Notes under the pieces: model-generated
What the model saw: only the letters and a program-made list of their open reading frames with translations
What the model was told of the DNA's origin: nothing
Database searches by the model: none
Assembly: GCF_013299165.1 (NCBI RefSeq)
Contig: NZ_JAAFKD010000020.1
Location: 52,215-116,214, forward strand
From: Microcoleus sp. bin38.metabat.b11b12b14.051
GTDB lineage: Bacteria; Cyanobacteriota; Cyanobacteriia; Cyanobacteriales; Microcoleaceae
Reading direction: 5' to 3'
DNA: 64,000 nt
In this document: positions 37,752 through 46,355 of the stretch, in pieces
How the letters are laid out: the number at the start of each line of letters is the position of its first letter
How positions within the stretch are numbered: position 1 is the stretch's first letter
Program-made: the position numbers and the translations under genes

Positions 37752-37889
37752 ATGTCTAGCCGCAACAACAACAACAACACAGTTCCTTTCGTCAAGATTG
37801 TCTACTCTACAGTGAAGATTAATGGTAAAATTGAACTCGTGCCGATGGAATGGTACGCTGACGGCTCTGTTAAGAAAATTCAACACTAA
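37752..37889 (+). CDS. Small conserved-looking protein, 45 residues
   Basis: A 45-residue protein, MSSRNNNNNTVPFVKIVYST...WYADGSVKKIQH, from the ATG at 37752 with AAGG nine bases upstream. The composition is protein-like, with a beta hairpin (FVKIVYSTVKINGKIELVPM). The longer frame from 37614 covers the promoter of the divergent GH15 gene and is unlikely. Function unknown. Confidence 0.5.
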   Translation: MSSRNNNNNTVPFVKIVYSTVKINGKIELVPMEWYADGSVKKIQH

Positions 37890-38224
37890 TGAGCGATCGC
37901 ACAGGTTGAAATTTTAGATTTTAGATTTTAGATTTTAGATTGGGGAGTTGAAGCATTGCTAATTAACTGGCGAGCACCTCACAGCAAGCGAGGGAACCGC
38001 TATACCAGCAAGCGAGCAAGAGGGCGATCGCACTTTACACGAAAACTCTAACAAACTAGCGCGCTGCGTACCAAAAACCCGGTTTCTGGGCCACGGAATG
38101 ATGACTTAACAGACTCTTGGTGGCAGAAACCGGGTTTTTTTACTTCCAAAACTGGCAAGTGCGTCGATCGCCAAACTAAGCTAATTTAAATAACTAGGTG
38201 TGTAGGAATCTCACAGAAAGAAAT
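37890..38224. other. Intergenic region with heptamer tract and hairpin
   Basis: 335 bp with an ATTTTAG heptamer tract (37911-37940) and an AAACCCGG-family hairpin (38072-38146: AAAACCCGGTTTCTGG, then CAGAAACCGGGTTTTTTT). The hairpin with its T run could terminate transcription from the left. No gene seen. Confidence 0.55.
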
Positions 38225-38956
38225 ATGGATCGATCGCGCCCGCAATTCTCAGTGCTGGGACTACCAGTTCACATATTAGACGATTACGCAGGTTGGCTGA
38301 TACAGCGCCTGCATCAAGGGTTGGGAAGTCACGTCGTGACACTGAATGCTGAAATGGCAATCCAAGCCGAGCAAAATCCGGCTTTAGCCGATGTAATTCG
38401 CTCTGCGGATCTCGTGATACCAGACGGTTCGGGAGTAGTGCTGTATTTGCGAATGCGCGGCAAACCGGTGCAGCGGTTTCCCGGGATTGAATTAGCAGAA
38501 TCGCTACTGCAACAGGCTGGAAAATTGCCGGCTTCGGAACCGATATTTTTCTTTGGAGGTTCCCCCGGAGTGACGGCGAAGGCAGCGGAAACTTGGCAGC
38601 AAAAAATTAATCGACTGTCGATTTCTGCTCAACACGGCTATCTTTCGGCAGATGAAGAAACAGAATTCTGTGAAAACCTCAAACAAATGCAGCCAAAAAT
38701 CATTTTTGTCGGCTTGGGAGTGCCGCGCCAAGAGTTTTGGATTGCGAAAAACCGACATCTTTGTCCGCAATCGATTTGGGTGGGAGTTGGCGGCAGTTTT
38801 GATATTTGGGCGGGAACAAAAGACCGCGCACCGGCTTGGTTTTGTGACAATCATTTAGAATGGTTGTATCGGCTTTATCAAGAACCTTGGCGCTGGCGCC
38901 GGATGTTGGCTTTGCCACAATTTGCGTTGAGGGCTTTGGGGGATTTGCGAGGGTGA
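38225..38956 (+). CDS. WecB/TagA/CpsF family glycosyltransferase (GT26)
   Basis: A 243-residue GT26 enzyme that transfers a sugar (often ManNAc or ManNAcA) to a lipid-linked acceptor in the synthesis of surface polysaccharides. Diagnostic segments are LNAEMAIQAEQNPALADVIR, ADLVIPDGSGVVLYLRMRG (about residues 60-80), PIFFFGGSPGV and FVGLGVPRQEFWIAKNRH, and the C terminus has EWLYRLYQEPWRWRRM. I use the ATG at 38225; a GTG nine codons upstream is possible. A 34-bp repeat array starts about 20 bp after the stop. Confidence 0.9.
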   Translation: MDRSRPQFSVLGLPVHILDDYAGWLIQRLHQGLGSHVVTLNAEMAIQAEQNPALADVIRSADLVIPDGSGVVLYLRMRGKPVQRFPGIELAESLLQQAGKLPASEPIFFFGGSPGVTAKAAETWQQKINRLSISAQHGYLSADEETEFCENLKQMQPKIIFVGLGVPRQEFWIAKNRHLCPQSIWVGVGGSFDIWAGTKDRAPAWFCDNHLEWLYRLYQEPWRWRRMLALPQFALRALGDLRG

Positions 38957-38971
38957 AAGCTCTGTTTAATA

Positions 38972-39280
38972 AAATAGGTTCGTAGTGAGGACTTTAGTCC
39001 TCTGAAAAAGAAGGACTGAAGTCCTCACTACGAACCTGAAAAAGAAGGACTGAAGTCCTCACTACGAACCTGAAAAAGAAGGACTGAAGTCCTCACTACG
39101 AACCTGAAAAAGAAGGACTGAAGTCCTCACTACGAACCTGAAAAAGAAGGACTGAAGTCCTCACTACGAACCTGAAAAAGAAGGACTGAAGTCCTCACTA
39201 CGAACCTGAAAAAGAAGGACTGAAGTCCTCACTACGAACCTGAAAAAGAAGGACTGAAGTCCTCACTACAAACCTGTTTT
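38972..39280. repeat. 34-bp tandem array, about eight copies
   Basis: A full hairpin (GTTCGTAGTGAGGACTTTAG plus complement) is followed by about eight direct copies of the 34-bp unit TGAAAAAGAAGGACTGAAG + TCCTCACTACGAACC. Each later copy contains only the right arm of the hairpin, so the array grew by duplicating half of the palindrome. The copies look identical except the last (ACAAACC). It sits between convergent genes. Confidence 0.95.
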
Positions 39281-39291
39281 TTCGTTGGTGG

Positions 39292-41619
39292 CTAGACAAT
39301 GTAGGGAGAGTCGATCGCCTTGGCGCGATTAATTGCTACCAAAGTCTGGTAAATTAAAGCTGAAATCTCGCCCCGGGTGATGTCCCGCTGCGGTGAGAGC
39401 CGATCGCGCGCCGGATAGTTTACTACAATCTTTAAAGCAGTTGCTGTTGCTACGGCGCTTAAAGCAAAATTAGGAATTTGACTGCGATCGCTGTAAACTT
39501 TCAAAATATCGGGATTTGGGCCCTTAAGTTCCAAACCGTTAACCAAAGAGACGATCGCCTCAGTCTTCGTCAAATTCTGATTCGGGCCGAACTTCAAGCC
39601 CGGAAACCCTGACAAAAACCCCGCCCGATTCGCCCGTTCGATCGCACTTTTCGCCCAAAAACTCGCAGAAACATCGATGAAATTTGTCGCTTGTGCCTTC
39701 GGAATCGGACTAAACGCAGTCACCAACAACGCTGCATATTGAGCGCGATTTAAACTGTTGTCAGGCCCGAAAGAACCGTCAGGAAAACCGCTAATTATAT
39801 TCGCCGCAGCCAAAGCTTCAATAAACTTTTCTGCCCAATGTCCAGAAATATCGCTGAACGTTGCACCGCCGATATTCGGATTCCCTCCCCCCTTTCTCAC
39901 AGCAGCTTGCACGGCCTTAAAAGCATTCACTTTTCCGTAACCAAACCAATCGCTGCGGCGGCTGTTAGCATCGTAATTTCCCAACCGATTACCCAACTGC
40001 GGATCGGGATCGGCATCGACAATTTTATCGGCAGTTTGTTCGAGAATTCCCCGCACTTCCCGCGCTGTCAAACGAGGGTTAGCCGATAGCATTAAACCTG
40101 CTACTCCAGCGACTACTGGAGTGGCGCTGGAAGTGCCGCCAAAGGTATCGGTGTAGTCCCCCGAGTCGTAGCCCGCAACCCCGACTCGATCGTCCGTAAA
40201 CACGCCCAAACCGGGCAAATACTGCGTCACTTCCGGCCCTGTCGCAATAAATCCGGTTTGTGGTAGCCAGGTTCCCGGGGGCGCGTTGTTGCTGGGGGCG
40301 CAAACCGAGATACTGCTGCCCCAATTGCTGTAGGCTGCTTTTTTGTTGAGGGAAGTGGAAGCAGCCACGGCAATCACATCCGGGTGCACTGCAAATCCTG
40401 ACAGCCAATTAGTTCGATCGCCCACAACGTTATTTTGCCAGCCTTTTTCGTCCACAGTGCCGTTGACTGGGCGGTTGGCATTCCCCGCAGCGAACACAAT
40501 CACGCAGCCTCTGCCGCCCCGCCCTTGGGTGGCTGCTTTGGTGATGACGGCACTTTGGCGCAGGGAAAGCGGATAGTAAAGTGCTCCTGGGCCCCAACTG
40601 CAAGAGATGACGGCGGCGCCTTTTTCTACTGCCCAATTGAATATTTTTTCGATCGACTCATCATCAAGAAAACCCGTGGTACGGATGGGCATCAGGGCGC
40701 ATCCGGGGGCGACTCCGACAATGCCTTTGCCGTTTTCTTCCGCAACGGCGACACCGGCACAACTTGTCCCGTGGTTGTCCGAATCGGCAACTGGCATCGG
40801 GGAAGTATCGCCGTCTTTGAAATCGATGGGTGAGACGATTTTGCCTTGGCCTTCAAAATCGGGGTGCGTCAGATCGACTGAATCGTCTGCGATCGCAATT
40901 ACGATCGATCGCACGCCGCGAGTCATATCCCAAGCTTGTTCTGCATAGATCTGAGCACCGCCCACAAGTTGGTCACCACCTTTGTTATTGAGATACCACT
41001 GTTTGGGATAAAGCGGATCACGAGGTGTATAATGTTGCTGAGTTTCTAGGATAATATTGGGTTCCGCGATCAAAACTTCTGGATATCTTGTCAAGCGGTT
41101 GGCAATTTTGATCGGGTTTTCAGTTGCTTGTTTGCTGACGAAGCAGATGAAAGTGTTGGGAATGCCTTCGACTGGCCGATTTATGGTTAAACTTGCTGCA
41201 TTGGCGATCGACTTTCGCGACTCTTCGTTTACTTGTTCGCCAAATTGAATAGTAATTTGATCTGTCAAATAAAAGAATGTACTCGGATTATTTGCGGGAC
41301 AATAAACATGACTAGCAAAAGCTACCGCATCGCTGGCGCGGGCGGCTTGCATTGCTGCATCTAGGTTTTCCGGCGCCACTAGATATTCTTCGAGATTGCT
41401 TTGGCTGACGCGACGGTTAAGTTTTGCCTGATTTGTTGCAGCCCAATTGTTCGAGGCTGATACTGTTGATGAGAGGCTGACTGTAAAGCGGTTAGGAACT
41501 TTTGACAGCAACAATTCATCGCCGCCGCGCTGCAAAATTATTGCCAGACTTGCTTCGGGAACTCCGATACCTTGATAGTTTTGGAGGATGGCGGAGGTTG
41601 GTTTGCTTGGTTGTACCAT
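39292..41619 (-). CDS. S8 family subtilase with three SLH domains
   Basis: A 775-residue protein from the ATG at 41619; the frame upstream reads into repeat sequence. Residues about 1-205 are an N-terminal extension. The subtilase domain follows, with Asp in IAIADDSVDLTHPDF, His in DNHGTSCAGVAVAEENG, the oxyanion Asn in IVFAAGNAN and Ser in FGGTSSATPVVAGVAGLM (about residue 525). Three SLH repeats end the protein (FSDISGHWAEKFIEALAAAN, FIDVSASFWAKSAIERANRA, and a weaker VYSDRSQIPNFALSAVATA), which would tether it to the cell wall. No clear signal peptide is visible at this start, which is odd for an SLH protein. Confidence 0.9.
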   Translation of the reverse strand: MVQPSKPTSAILQNYQGIGVPEASLAIILQRGGDELLLSKVPNRFTVSLSSTVSASNNWAATNQAKLNRRVSQSNLEEYLVAPENLDAAMQAARASDAVAFASHVYCPANNPSTFFYLTDQITIQFGEQVNEESRKSIANAASLTINRPVEGIPNTFICFVSKQATENPIKIANRLTRYPEVLIAEPNIILETQQHYTPRDPLYPKQWYLNNKGGDQLVGGAQIYAEQAWDMTRGVRSIVIAIADDSVDLTHPDFEGQGKIVSPIDFKDGDTSPMPVADSDNHGTSCAGVAVAEENGKGIVGVAPGCALMPIRTTGFLDDESIEKIFNWAVEKGAAVISCSWGPGALYYPLSLRQSAVITKAATQGRGGRGCVIVFAAGNANRPVNGTVDEKGWQNNVVGDRTNWLSGFAVHPDVIAVAASTSLNKKAAYSNWGSSISVCAPSNNAPPGTWLPQTGFIATGPEVTQYLPGLGVFTDDRVGVAGYDSGDYTDTFGGTSSATPVVAGVAGLMLSANPRLTAREVRGILEQTADKIVDADPDPQLGNRLGNYDANSRRSDWFGYGKVNAFKAVQAAVRKGGGNPNIGGATFSDISGHWAEKFIEALAAANIISGFPDGSFGPDNSLNRAQYAALLVTAFSPIPKAQATNFIDVSASFWAKSAIERANRAGFLSGFPGLKFGPNQNLTKTEAIVSLVNGLELKGPNPDILKVYSDRSQIPNFALSAVATATALKIVVNYPARDRLSPQRDITRGEISALIYQTLVAINRAKAIDSPYIV

Positions 41620-41639
41620 CAGAAATGTCCCTGTTTGAT

Positions 41640-41745
41640 TTTGGAGAGAAGACGGGCGGTTGCAACCGCCTGATCTCTTCAACCCGCGGAGGCGGGTGAA
41701 AGTTTGTGTAGACGCGGTTTCAACCGCCGTATTATCTTATCTCTT
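41640..41745. repeat. GCGGTTGCAACCGC / GCGGTTTCAACCGC palindrome
   Basis: A copy of the repeat arrayed at 18911 and 51710: GGGCGGTTGCAACCGCC, then CGCGGAGGCGGG, then ACGCGGTTTCAACCGCCG. It lies between the subtilase start and the higA stop. Confidence 0.8.
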
Positions 41746-41748
41746 CTC

Positions 41749-42147
41749 TCAAATAAACACGCTAGGATTAATGTTAAAAAATTCTCCCAGCGCCTTAGCT
41801 TGAGCTTTGCTAATCGCCCGTTTGCCATTAACCACCTCAGATACTACTCCTTTGGAACCAATCACGCCGACTAAATCGGCTTGTTTGAGTTCGCGAACTT
41901 CCATGAGATGTAACAGAACATCTTGGGGACTCGCTTCTGGGATTGGGTAATATTTTGATTCGTATTCTTCGATCAACAGCCCCCAGAGACTTAGTAAAGT
42001 TTCTTCTTCTAGGGTTAATTCTTCCTTAGACATCAGAGATCCTAATTCTGCGAGGGCAAGATCGTAATCTTCTTCGTTCAGGATGGGCTTAGGCTGAGAT
42101 TTCGCCAGCAGTTGACCGTAAGCTATTTTTTCAATTGTGATGTTCAT
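41749..42147 (-). CDS. higA: HigA family antitoxin (XRE-type)
   Basis: A 132-residue protein. The C-terminal half is an XRE helix-turn-helix (LLHLMEVRELKQADLVGVIG, SKGVVSEVVNGKRAISKAQA, about residues 78-120). The N-terminal half (NEEDYDLALAELGSLM...EETLLSLWGLLIEEYE) is the usual HigA extension. It neutralises and represses together with HigB. Unusually, it lies 178 bp after higB rather than directly adjacent. Confidence 0.82.
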   Translation of the reverse strand: MNITIEKIAYGQLLAKSQPKPILNEEDYDLALAELGSLMSKEELTLEEETLLSLWGLLIEEYESKYYPIPEASPQDVLLHLMEVRELKQADLVGVIGSKGVVSEVVNGKRAISKAQAKALGEFFNINPSVFI

Positions 42148-42164
42148 AGTTCATTCAAGTTTTC

Positions 42165-42299
42165 ATGAAAAAACGAAGAAGAAAGCAGGAAGAATATTGT
42201 CATGAAGTTGATCTAGGTGGGTGTTTGTTTCTTAGTGTCATGCTGTTAACCATTGGAATGAATGTTTTTGATTTATTGAATACATCAGGGCAATTGTAA
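42165..42299 (+). CDS. Antisense mini-ORF between higB and higA
   Basis: A 44-codon frame on the opposite strand to higBA: basic start MKKRRRKQEE, then a hydrophobic segment GGCLFLSVMLLTIGMNVFDLL. It looks like a small membrane peptide. No Shine-Dalgarno sequence is obvious. Its last bases overlap the hairpin at 42281. It could be a real small protein, a type I-like peptide or chance. Confidence 0.3.
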   Translation: MKKRRRKQEEYCHEVDLGGCLFLSVMLLTIGMNVFDLLNTSGQL

Positions 42300-42319
42300 A
42301 GATCCCTGATGTATTTAGT
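42281..42319. terminator. Hairpin between higB and higA
   Basis: Inverted repeat AATACATCAGGG / CCCTGATGTATT with a 14-base loop. It would interrupt a higB-higA transcript on the minus strand and could end the antisense mini-ORF transcript on the plus strand. Confidence 0.55.
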
Positions 42320-42325
42320 GAAAAA

Positions 42326-42643
42326 TCAACCTATTTTTTCCTTAACTTCATGTTTATTATTCCAGTTGATTTTGCTATATTCGGCATGGGTTAAAAATTT
42401 CTTAAAAAGTACATATCCGGTGCTATAGTTAATTTGTACAATTAATCTATACCTATTGTGTTTCATATCAAAAATGGTATATCCATAGACTTGATCGACG
42501 GATTTAAAATACCCCTGTCGGATCTCTTGTAGCGATTTCCAATCGTTGTCTTCCATGACCTTGCACCAGGCTGCGATCGTACTCTGGGCATCGGCGTAGG
42601 GTTTGATCGCACTCTCCAGATTTTTCTTGGAAATTAGTCTCAT
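42326..42643 (-). CDS. higB: HigB family toxin (mRNA interferase)
   Basis: A 105-residue RelE-like ribosome-dependent mRNA interferase of the HigB (host-inhibition) type: MRLISKKNLESAI, AWCKVMEDNDWKSLQEIRQGY, GYTIFDMKHNRYRLIVQINY, KKFLTHAEYSKINW. I chose the inner ATG at 42643 because the conserved MRLISKK start is there. It precedes higA, in the toxin-first order of higBA. Confidence 0.85.
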   Translation of the reverse strand: MRLISKKNLESAIKPYADAQSTIAAWCKVMEDNDWKSLQEIRQGYFKSVDQVYGYTIFDMKHNRYRLIVQINYSTGYVLFKKFLTHAEYSKINWNNKHEVKEKIG

Positions 42644-42905
42644 TTCACAAGTACCCTTGCTTTGAAACGACACCTTTATGTTCGCATAGTGAGAACCTCA
42701 TGTCAAGTCTCTACTATGATTTTCCTAAACAGCCTTTTGCCCGATCGCCCCTTTTGACATTTGAACAAAATTGGTTTACACTTAGCCGGTTGCGATCGCC
42801 AATGGTAAGATCGGCTCAAGCTAAATATCTTTTTAAAGCGCCGAGGCGCAAAGTAATTTCATGGTATACTCTGGAACTGTTTGCTGGCTTCGCTTCACTG
42901 CCCGG

Positions 42906-43484
42906 ATGACGATCGGGGCGATCGCAGTTTTGACCCTGTTGCAACCGCTGCAAGCCCAAGCACAACAACCTTCTAGACCAGATAGCCGATCGCAAGTCGA
43001 ACCTGCCGACGACCCCACAGACCCCAACAACCTCCGCCCTGTTACCCAAGATAGCAGCGTGCTGAGCATTGCAGGCGGTCAGCGTTTGATGACAGAAGCC
43101 AGTGGTGCTATTTCAAGTCAAAATTACACGCTAGCCGCTCAAAAACTCCAAGAATCCCGCCAAATTTTTAATCAACTCTCCAACTTCTACCAGCAACTGG
43201 GCAGCAGTTTTGCCGGAATTGACATCCGGTTGGCAGACAGCAACCGCACCAAAGCTGTGGAAACAGCCCAAATGCGCGACGAAGCTACCTATCGGCTGGC
43301 GTTGGTACACCGGGCGCAAAACAAGCCAGAACTCGCTGTTCCCCTACTGATTCAGATTATTCGATCGCAGCAGCCAACTCGCGACTTGGGCAAAAAAGCT
43401 TACCAGCAGTTACTGGAATTGGGTTTTGTGGATGCGCCCTATCCCCGGCCTGCTGCAACTCAACCGCGATCGTCTAACAAGTAG
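42906..43484 (+). CDS. Secreted protein with TPR-like helices
   Basis: A 192-residue protein from the ATG at 42906, which begins a clear signal peptide (MTIGAIAVLTLLQPLQAQAQ with a cleavage site after AQA). An ATG at 42861 would put 15 extra residues in front. The mature part has a Pro/Asp-rich linker, then helical pairs (LTEASG-type, NYTLAAQKLQESRQIFNQL, EATYRLALVHRAQNKPELAV) resembling tetratricopeptide-type helices. I do not recognise a specific family. bolA follows 43 bp downstream and may be cotranscribed. Confidence 0.6.
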   Translation: MTIGAIAVLTLLQPLQAQAQQPSRPDSRSQVEPADDPTDPNNLRPVTQDSSVLSIAGGQRLMTEASGAISSQNYTLAAQKLQESRQIFNQLSNFYQQLGSSFAGIDIRLADSNRTKAVETAQMRDEATYRLALVHRAQNKPELAVPLLIQIIRSQQPTRDLGKKAYQQLLELGFVDAPYPRPAATQPRSSNK

Positions 43485-43526
43485 TTCCACTAAAATACTC
43501 AATACAGCCCTTTATCACAGAAACCA

Positions 43527-43787
43527 ATGGTTACACCGTCTCAAGTAGCAGAAATGATTAAGGCAGAGTTGCCCGACGCTAAGATACAAGTTGACGATTT
43601 AACCGGCGGCGGCGACCATTATCAGGCGAGAGTAATCTCTGCCGCCTTTGAAGGGAAAAGCCGAGTCAAGCAGCATCAACTGGTTTACGGAGCTCTCAAA
43701 GAGGCAATGGCTAGTGAAGCTATCCACGCTTTGGCATTGGAAACCTTAACTCCCGCAGAATGGGCAGCCAAAAGTGAGGTTGCTTAG
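43527..43787 (+). CDS. BolA family protein
   Basis: An 86-residue BolA/IbaG-type protein. The class II KH-like fold is visible: [61 protein letters not shown]. BolA proteins bind a shared [2Fe-2S] cluster with CGFS glutaredoxins, and the next gene is exactly such a glutaredoxin, about 200 bp downstream. Confidence 0.93.
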   Translation: MVTPSQVAEMIKAELPDAKIQVDDLTGGGDHYQARVISAAFEGKSRVKQHQLVYGALKEAMASEAIHALALETLTPAEWAAKSEVA

Positions 43788-43854
43788 TTTTTCAGTGGCA
43801 ATTGACGATCGCAAGTTTGTGCTAGTCTCAATATTTGCTTGAGAAACAATTGCA

Positions 43855-43928
43855 ACCAAAGAAACCGGGTTTTTCACCGGTATCTATGGCTGTAACGAGA
43901 GATTTTCGTTAAAAACCCGGTTTCTGGG
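43855..43928. repeat. AAACCCGG-family hairpin between bolA and grxD
   Basis: AAGAAACCGGGTTTTTCACC and AAAAACCCGGTTTCT arms with a spacer of about 40 bp. It could attenuate bolA-grxD read-through. Confidence 0.7.
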
Positions 43929-43984
43929 TAATGAGAAACAACTGTCAACGTTTAAAATTTTTTAAACAATCTTAGGAGATACCC

Positions 43985-44305
43985 ATGACTACAGCACATG
44001 ACCGAATTGAAGAATTGGTTAAGCAAAACAAAATCATGGTCTTCATGAAAGGCAATAAGTTAATGCCACAGTGCGGTTTTTCTAATACTGTGGTGCAAAT
44101 TCTCAATACTTTGGGAGTGCCTTACGAAACTGTTGATGTGTTAGCAGACCAAGAAATTCGTCAAGGCGTTAAAGAGTATTCCAACTGGCCGACAATTCCC
44201 CAAGTTTATATCAACGGCGAGTTTATTGGCGGCTCGGATATTATGATCGAGATGTATCAAAAGGGCGAATTGCAAGAAGCTGTAGAAGTAGCTTTGGCTT
44301 CTTAG
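43985..44305 (+). CDS. grxD: Monothiol CGFS glutaredoxin (Grx4 family)
   Basis: A 106-residue Fe-S-cluster-binding glutaredoxin. The active site is CGFS (Cys30 in [15 protein letters not shown]), and the glutathione-binding segments [20 protein letters not shown] are complete. It carries a [2Fe-2S] cluster between protomers or with BolA and passes it on or reports iron status. A Shine-Dalgarno AGGAGA precedes the ATG. Confidence 0.95.
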   Translation: MTTAHDRIEELVKQNKIMVFMKGNKLMPQCGFSNTVVQILNTLGVPYETVDVLADQEIRQGVKEYSNWPTIPQVYINGEFIGGSDIMIEMYQKGELQEAVEVALAS

Positions 44306-44742
44306 GATCGCAAATTAAATAACTTACAATTTTAATTGTTATTGTGGAACAGGCATCCTGCCTGTTCAAGACGGGCGGGACGCCCATCTCACAAACTTGT
44401 GGAAGTTATTTAATTGTCATTCCTTAAAGAAAACTCAAGGGAAAGGAAAAAAAAGTTGTGAGTTGTAAATTGTGAGTTAAAGACTTTAAAAATTCTGAGT
44501 TCCGAACTTAAAAGTTTCTCAAATTTCTAACTCTAACAACAGTAGGGCGGACACAACAGCCCCGCCCTACTAAACTTTTTATTTTGCAGCTACAGCTTGT
44601 GACTTCCTGACTCTGATACCATGTCCGATTAGCGATCGGTTGTTTGATCGTGAGGACTTTAGTCCTTATTCATTAAAAGCGTCAAGACAGGACTGAAGTC
44701 CGAACGATCAAACCTAGTAGGTTTATTAAACCGAATTTGGTG
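44306..44742. other. Intergenic region with three palindromes
   Basis: 437 bp. It includes GGAACAGGCATCCTGCCTGTTC followed by GACGGGCGGGACGCCCATC (44345-44395), a TAGGGCGGACACAACAGCCCCGCCCTA hairpin (about 44543-44570) and a GATCGTGAGGACTTTAGTCC...GAACGATCAAACC hairpin (about 44645-44712). No gene seen. Confidence 0.5.
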
Positions 44743-44997
44743 TTAATAGTAGTCGGCTTCAGTTTGTGTCTGTGGCTGTGGCATTTCAAAATTGGAAGGA
44801 TCGTGAATGTAACGCGCTGCTTCTTCCTCTAATCTGTGAATCAGATAGGGTTCCAGGCTGTTACAATGTCGCAGGGCTGCGAGGTAGCCATCTAAGTAAA
44901 GCCGCAAATCATCGAAACGATAACCTCTATTCCACATTTCGACGAGGGCGTCGGTGAGTTTTTGGTAGTGCCGGATTGTTTGGGTGTCTTGTAGCAT
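44743..44997 (-). CDS. DUF6761 family protein
   Basis: An 84-residue helical protein (RHYQKLTDALVEMWNRGYRF, LYLDGYLAALRHCNSLEPYLIHRLEEEAARY) with an acidic/Gln-rich tail. It is a small cyanobacterium-specific family, called DUF6761 as far as I recall, with unknown function. Transcribed alone. Confidence 0.72.
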   Translation of the reverse strand: MLQDTQTIRHYQKLTDALVEMWNRGYRFDDLRLYLDGYLAALRHCNSLEPYLIHRLEEEAARYIHDPSNFEMPQPQTQTEADYY

Positions 44998-45597
44998 GGT
45001 GTGAGTTGAAATCCTTTGTGGTGTGTATAATGACGGCGGGATTTAGGAACTGCCCGGATTCACACTGAGCAAGCTCAGAAGAGAGGCGATTGCTAAATAA
45101 AAGTTTTTACCCTGCTCAACAGGCTACTACCCTCCATAAAAAATTTCACTCTCTGCAATGCAGTAGCTCAACTCCATCGCGCGCACCTACATAATTCATT
45201 GTGCGTTTAATAGAGTCAGGATATTGCTGAATTTGGCGATCGAACTGAGTGAGTGTTCCGGCTACCGAGCGAACGGTTGCAGGAATTTTAGTTTCAGTTG
45301 CGCGATTTGTCAACCTCCTAGGAGTTGGTACTCTGTCGGGGGCTGCGGTCAAAGCAGGCGGTTCGGGCATGGGATCGATCGGCTATAAGCTTTCCTATTC
45401 TTATTGTAAGCTCATCGCCAGAATCATTTAACGTTTATGGGGGCTGACGATCGCAATTTGACCAAATCTTTAAAATTCATACTAAAGGTTTGTTCGCAGC
45501 TTTAAACGCAGCTTATGCTTGAGTAGCGATGGTTACAAAACCTTGACAAAAGCTCTGTTAACCTGGTAGCCATTAGTGATAAGGGAAGCTCGCCGTT
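44998..45597. other. Intergenic region upstream of response regulator
   Basis: 600 bp. Short frames on both strands (60-74 codons around 45146-45431) overlap each other and have low-complexity composition, so I do not call them. TTGACA at 45543 with AAGGGAAG at 45581 suggests a promoter and leader for the regulator at 45598. Confidence 0.35.
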
Positions 45598-46347
45598 GTG
45601 GGATCTGCAAGTATTTCAATTGTTGAAGGAAATCCGCACCTGCGATCGCTCTTGGGCTGGCACCTACAGCAAGTCGGTCACTGGGTGCACCAATCAGCGG
45701 ATATCAGTCATGCTAGGGAAATATTTTTCAGCCGCCAGCCAACCCTAGTCATTCTCGATGCCCAATTGCCTGATGGAGACGGTTTAGAATTTTGCCGCTG
45801 GCTGCAACAGCAACAGCAATCGCTGATTTTGATGCTGTCGGCGCGGAATTCGGAAGCGGATATTGTGGAAGGTTTGAAGTCGGGCGCCGACGATTACCTA
45901 ACTAAACCGTTTGGGATGCAAGAATTTATGGCCAGGGTGGAAGCTCTGATGCGTCGCAACCGCACAATGGTACCGCCGGCGACGCTCGAATGCGGGCTGC
46001 TCAAAATTGACTTGGTACAGCGCCGAGTCAGGCTGCACGAGGAACACATCGAGCTGACTCCCCAGGAATTCAGCCTGCTGTACGTGCTGGCTCAAGCTGG
46101 AGGAGTGCCGCTTTCGCGATCGGATTTGCTGCGTCGCGCCTGGCCTGATGCGATTGACAACCCCCGGACGATAGACACTCACGTACTCTCTTTGCGTAAA
46201 AAAATCGAAATAGACCCACGACAGCCGAGTTTAATTCAAACCGTGCGGAATGTCGGCTACCGACTAAATCTGGAATTGTTGAATACAAATCAACCGCATT
46301 CACCCGTGCTTGGCGCTGTGACTTCTGAGACTATTATCAGCCGATAA
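45598..46347 (+). CDS. OmpR/PhoB-family response regulator with degenerate receiver
   Basis: A 249-residue regulator with an N-terminal receiver (1-118) and a C-terminal winged helix (about 130-225: ELTPQEFSLLYVLAQAGG, DLLRRAW, VDTHVLSLRKK-like, VRNVGYRL). The phosphoacceptor Asp54 (LVILDAQLPDGDG) and Lys in YLTKPFG are present, but the acidic pocket that usually reads ED or DD is E10-G11-N12 (SIVEGNP). Mg2+ binding should therefore be weakened, and the protein may work partly without phosphorylation. The start is GTG with AAGGGAAG upstream. No histidine kinase gene is adjacent. Its regulon is unknown. Confidence 0.85.
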   Translation: MGSASISIVEGNPHLRSLLGWHLQQVGHWVHQSADISHAREIFFSRQPTLVILDAQLPDGDGLEFCRWLQQQQQSLILMLSARNSEADIVEGLKSGADDYLTKPFGMQEFMARVEALMRRNRTMVPPATLECGLLKIDLVQRRVRLHEEHIELTPQEFSLLYVLAQAGGVPLSRSDLLRRAWPDAIDNPRTIDTHVLSLRKKIEIDPRQPSLIQTVRNVGYRLNLELLNTNQPHSPVLGAVTSETIISR

Positions 46348-46355
46348 GTTTGATT

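Noticed and set aside
38972..39280. CRISPR-like regular repeats
   Set aside because: The units are directly abutting, with no unique spacers and no cas genes; they are tandem copies of half a hairpin.
45146..45431. Overlapping 74- and 60-codon frames on opposite strands
   Set aside because: Low-complexity Pro/Thr-rich or Gly/Ser-rich composition, no start signal.
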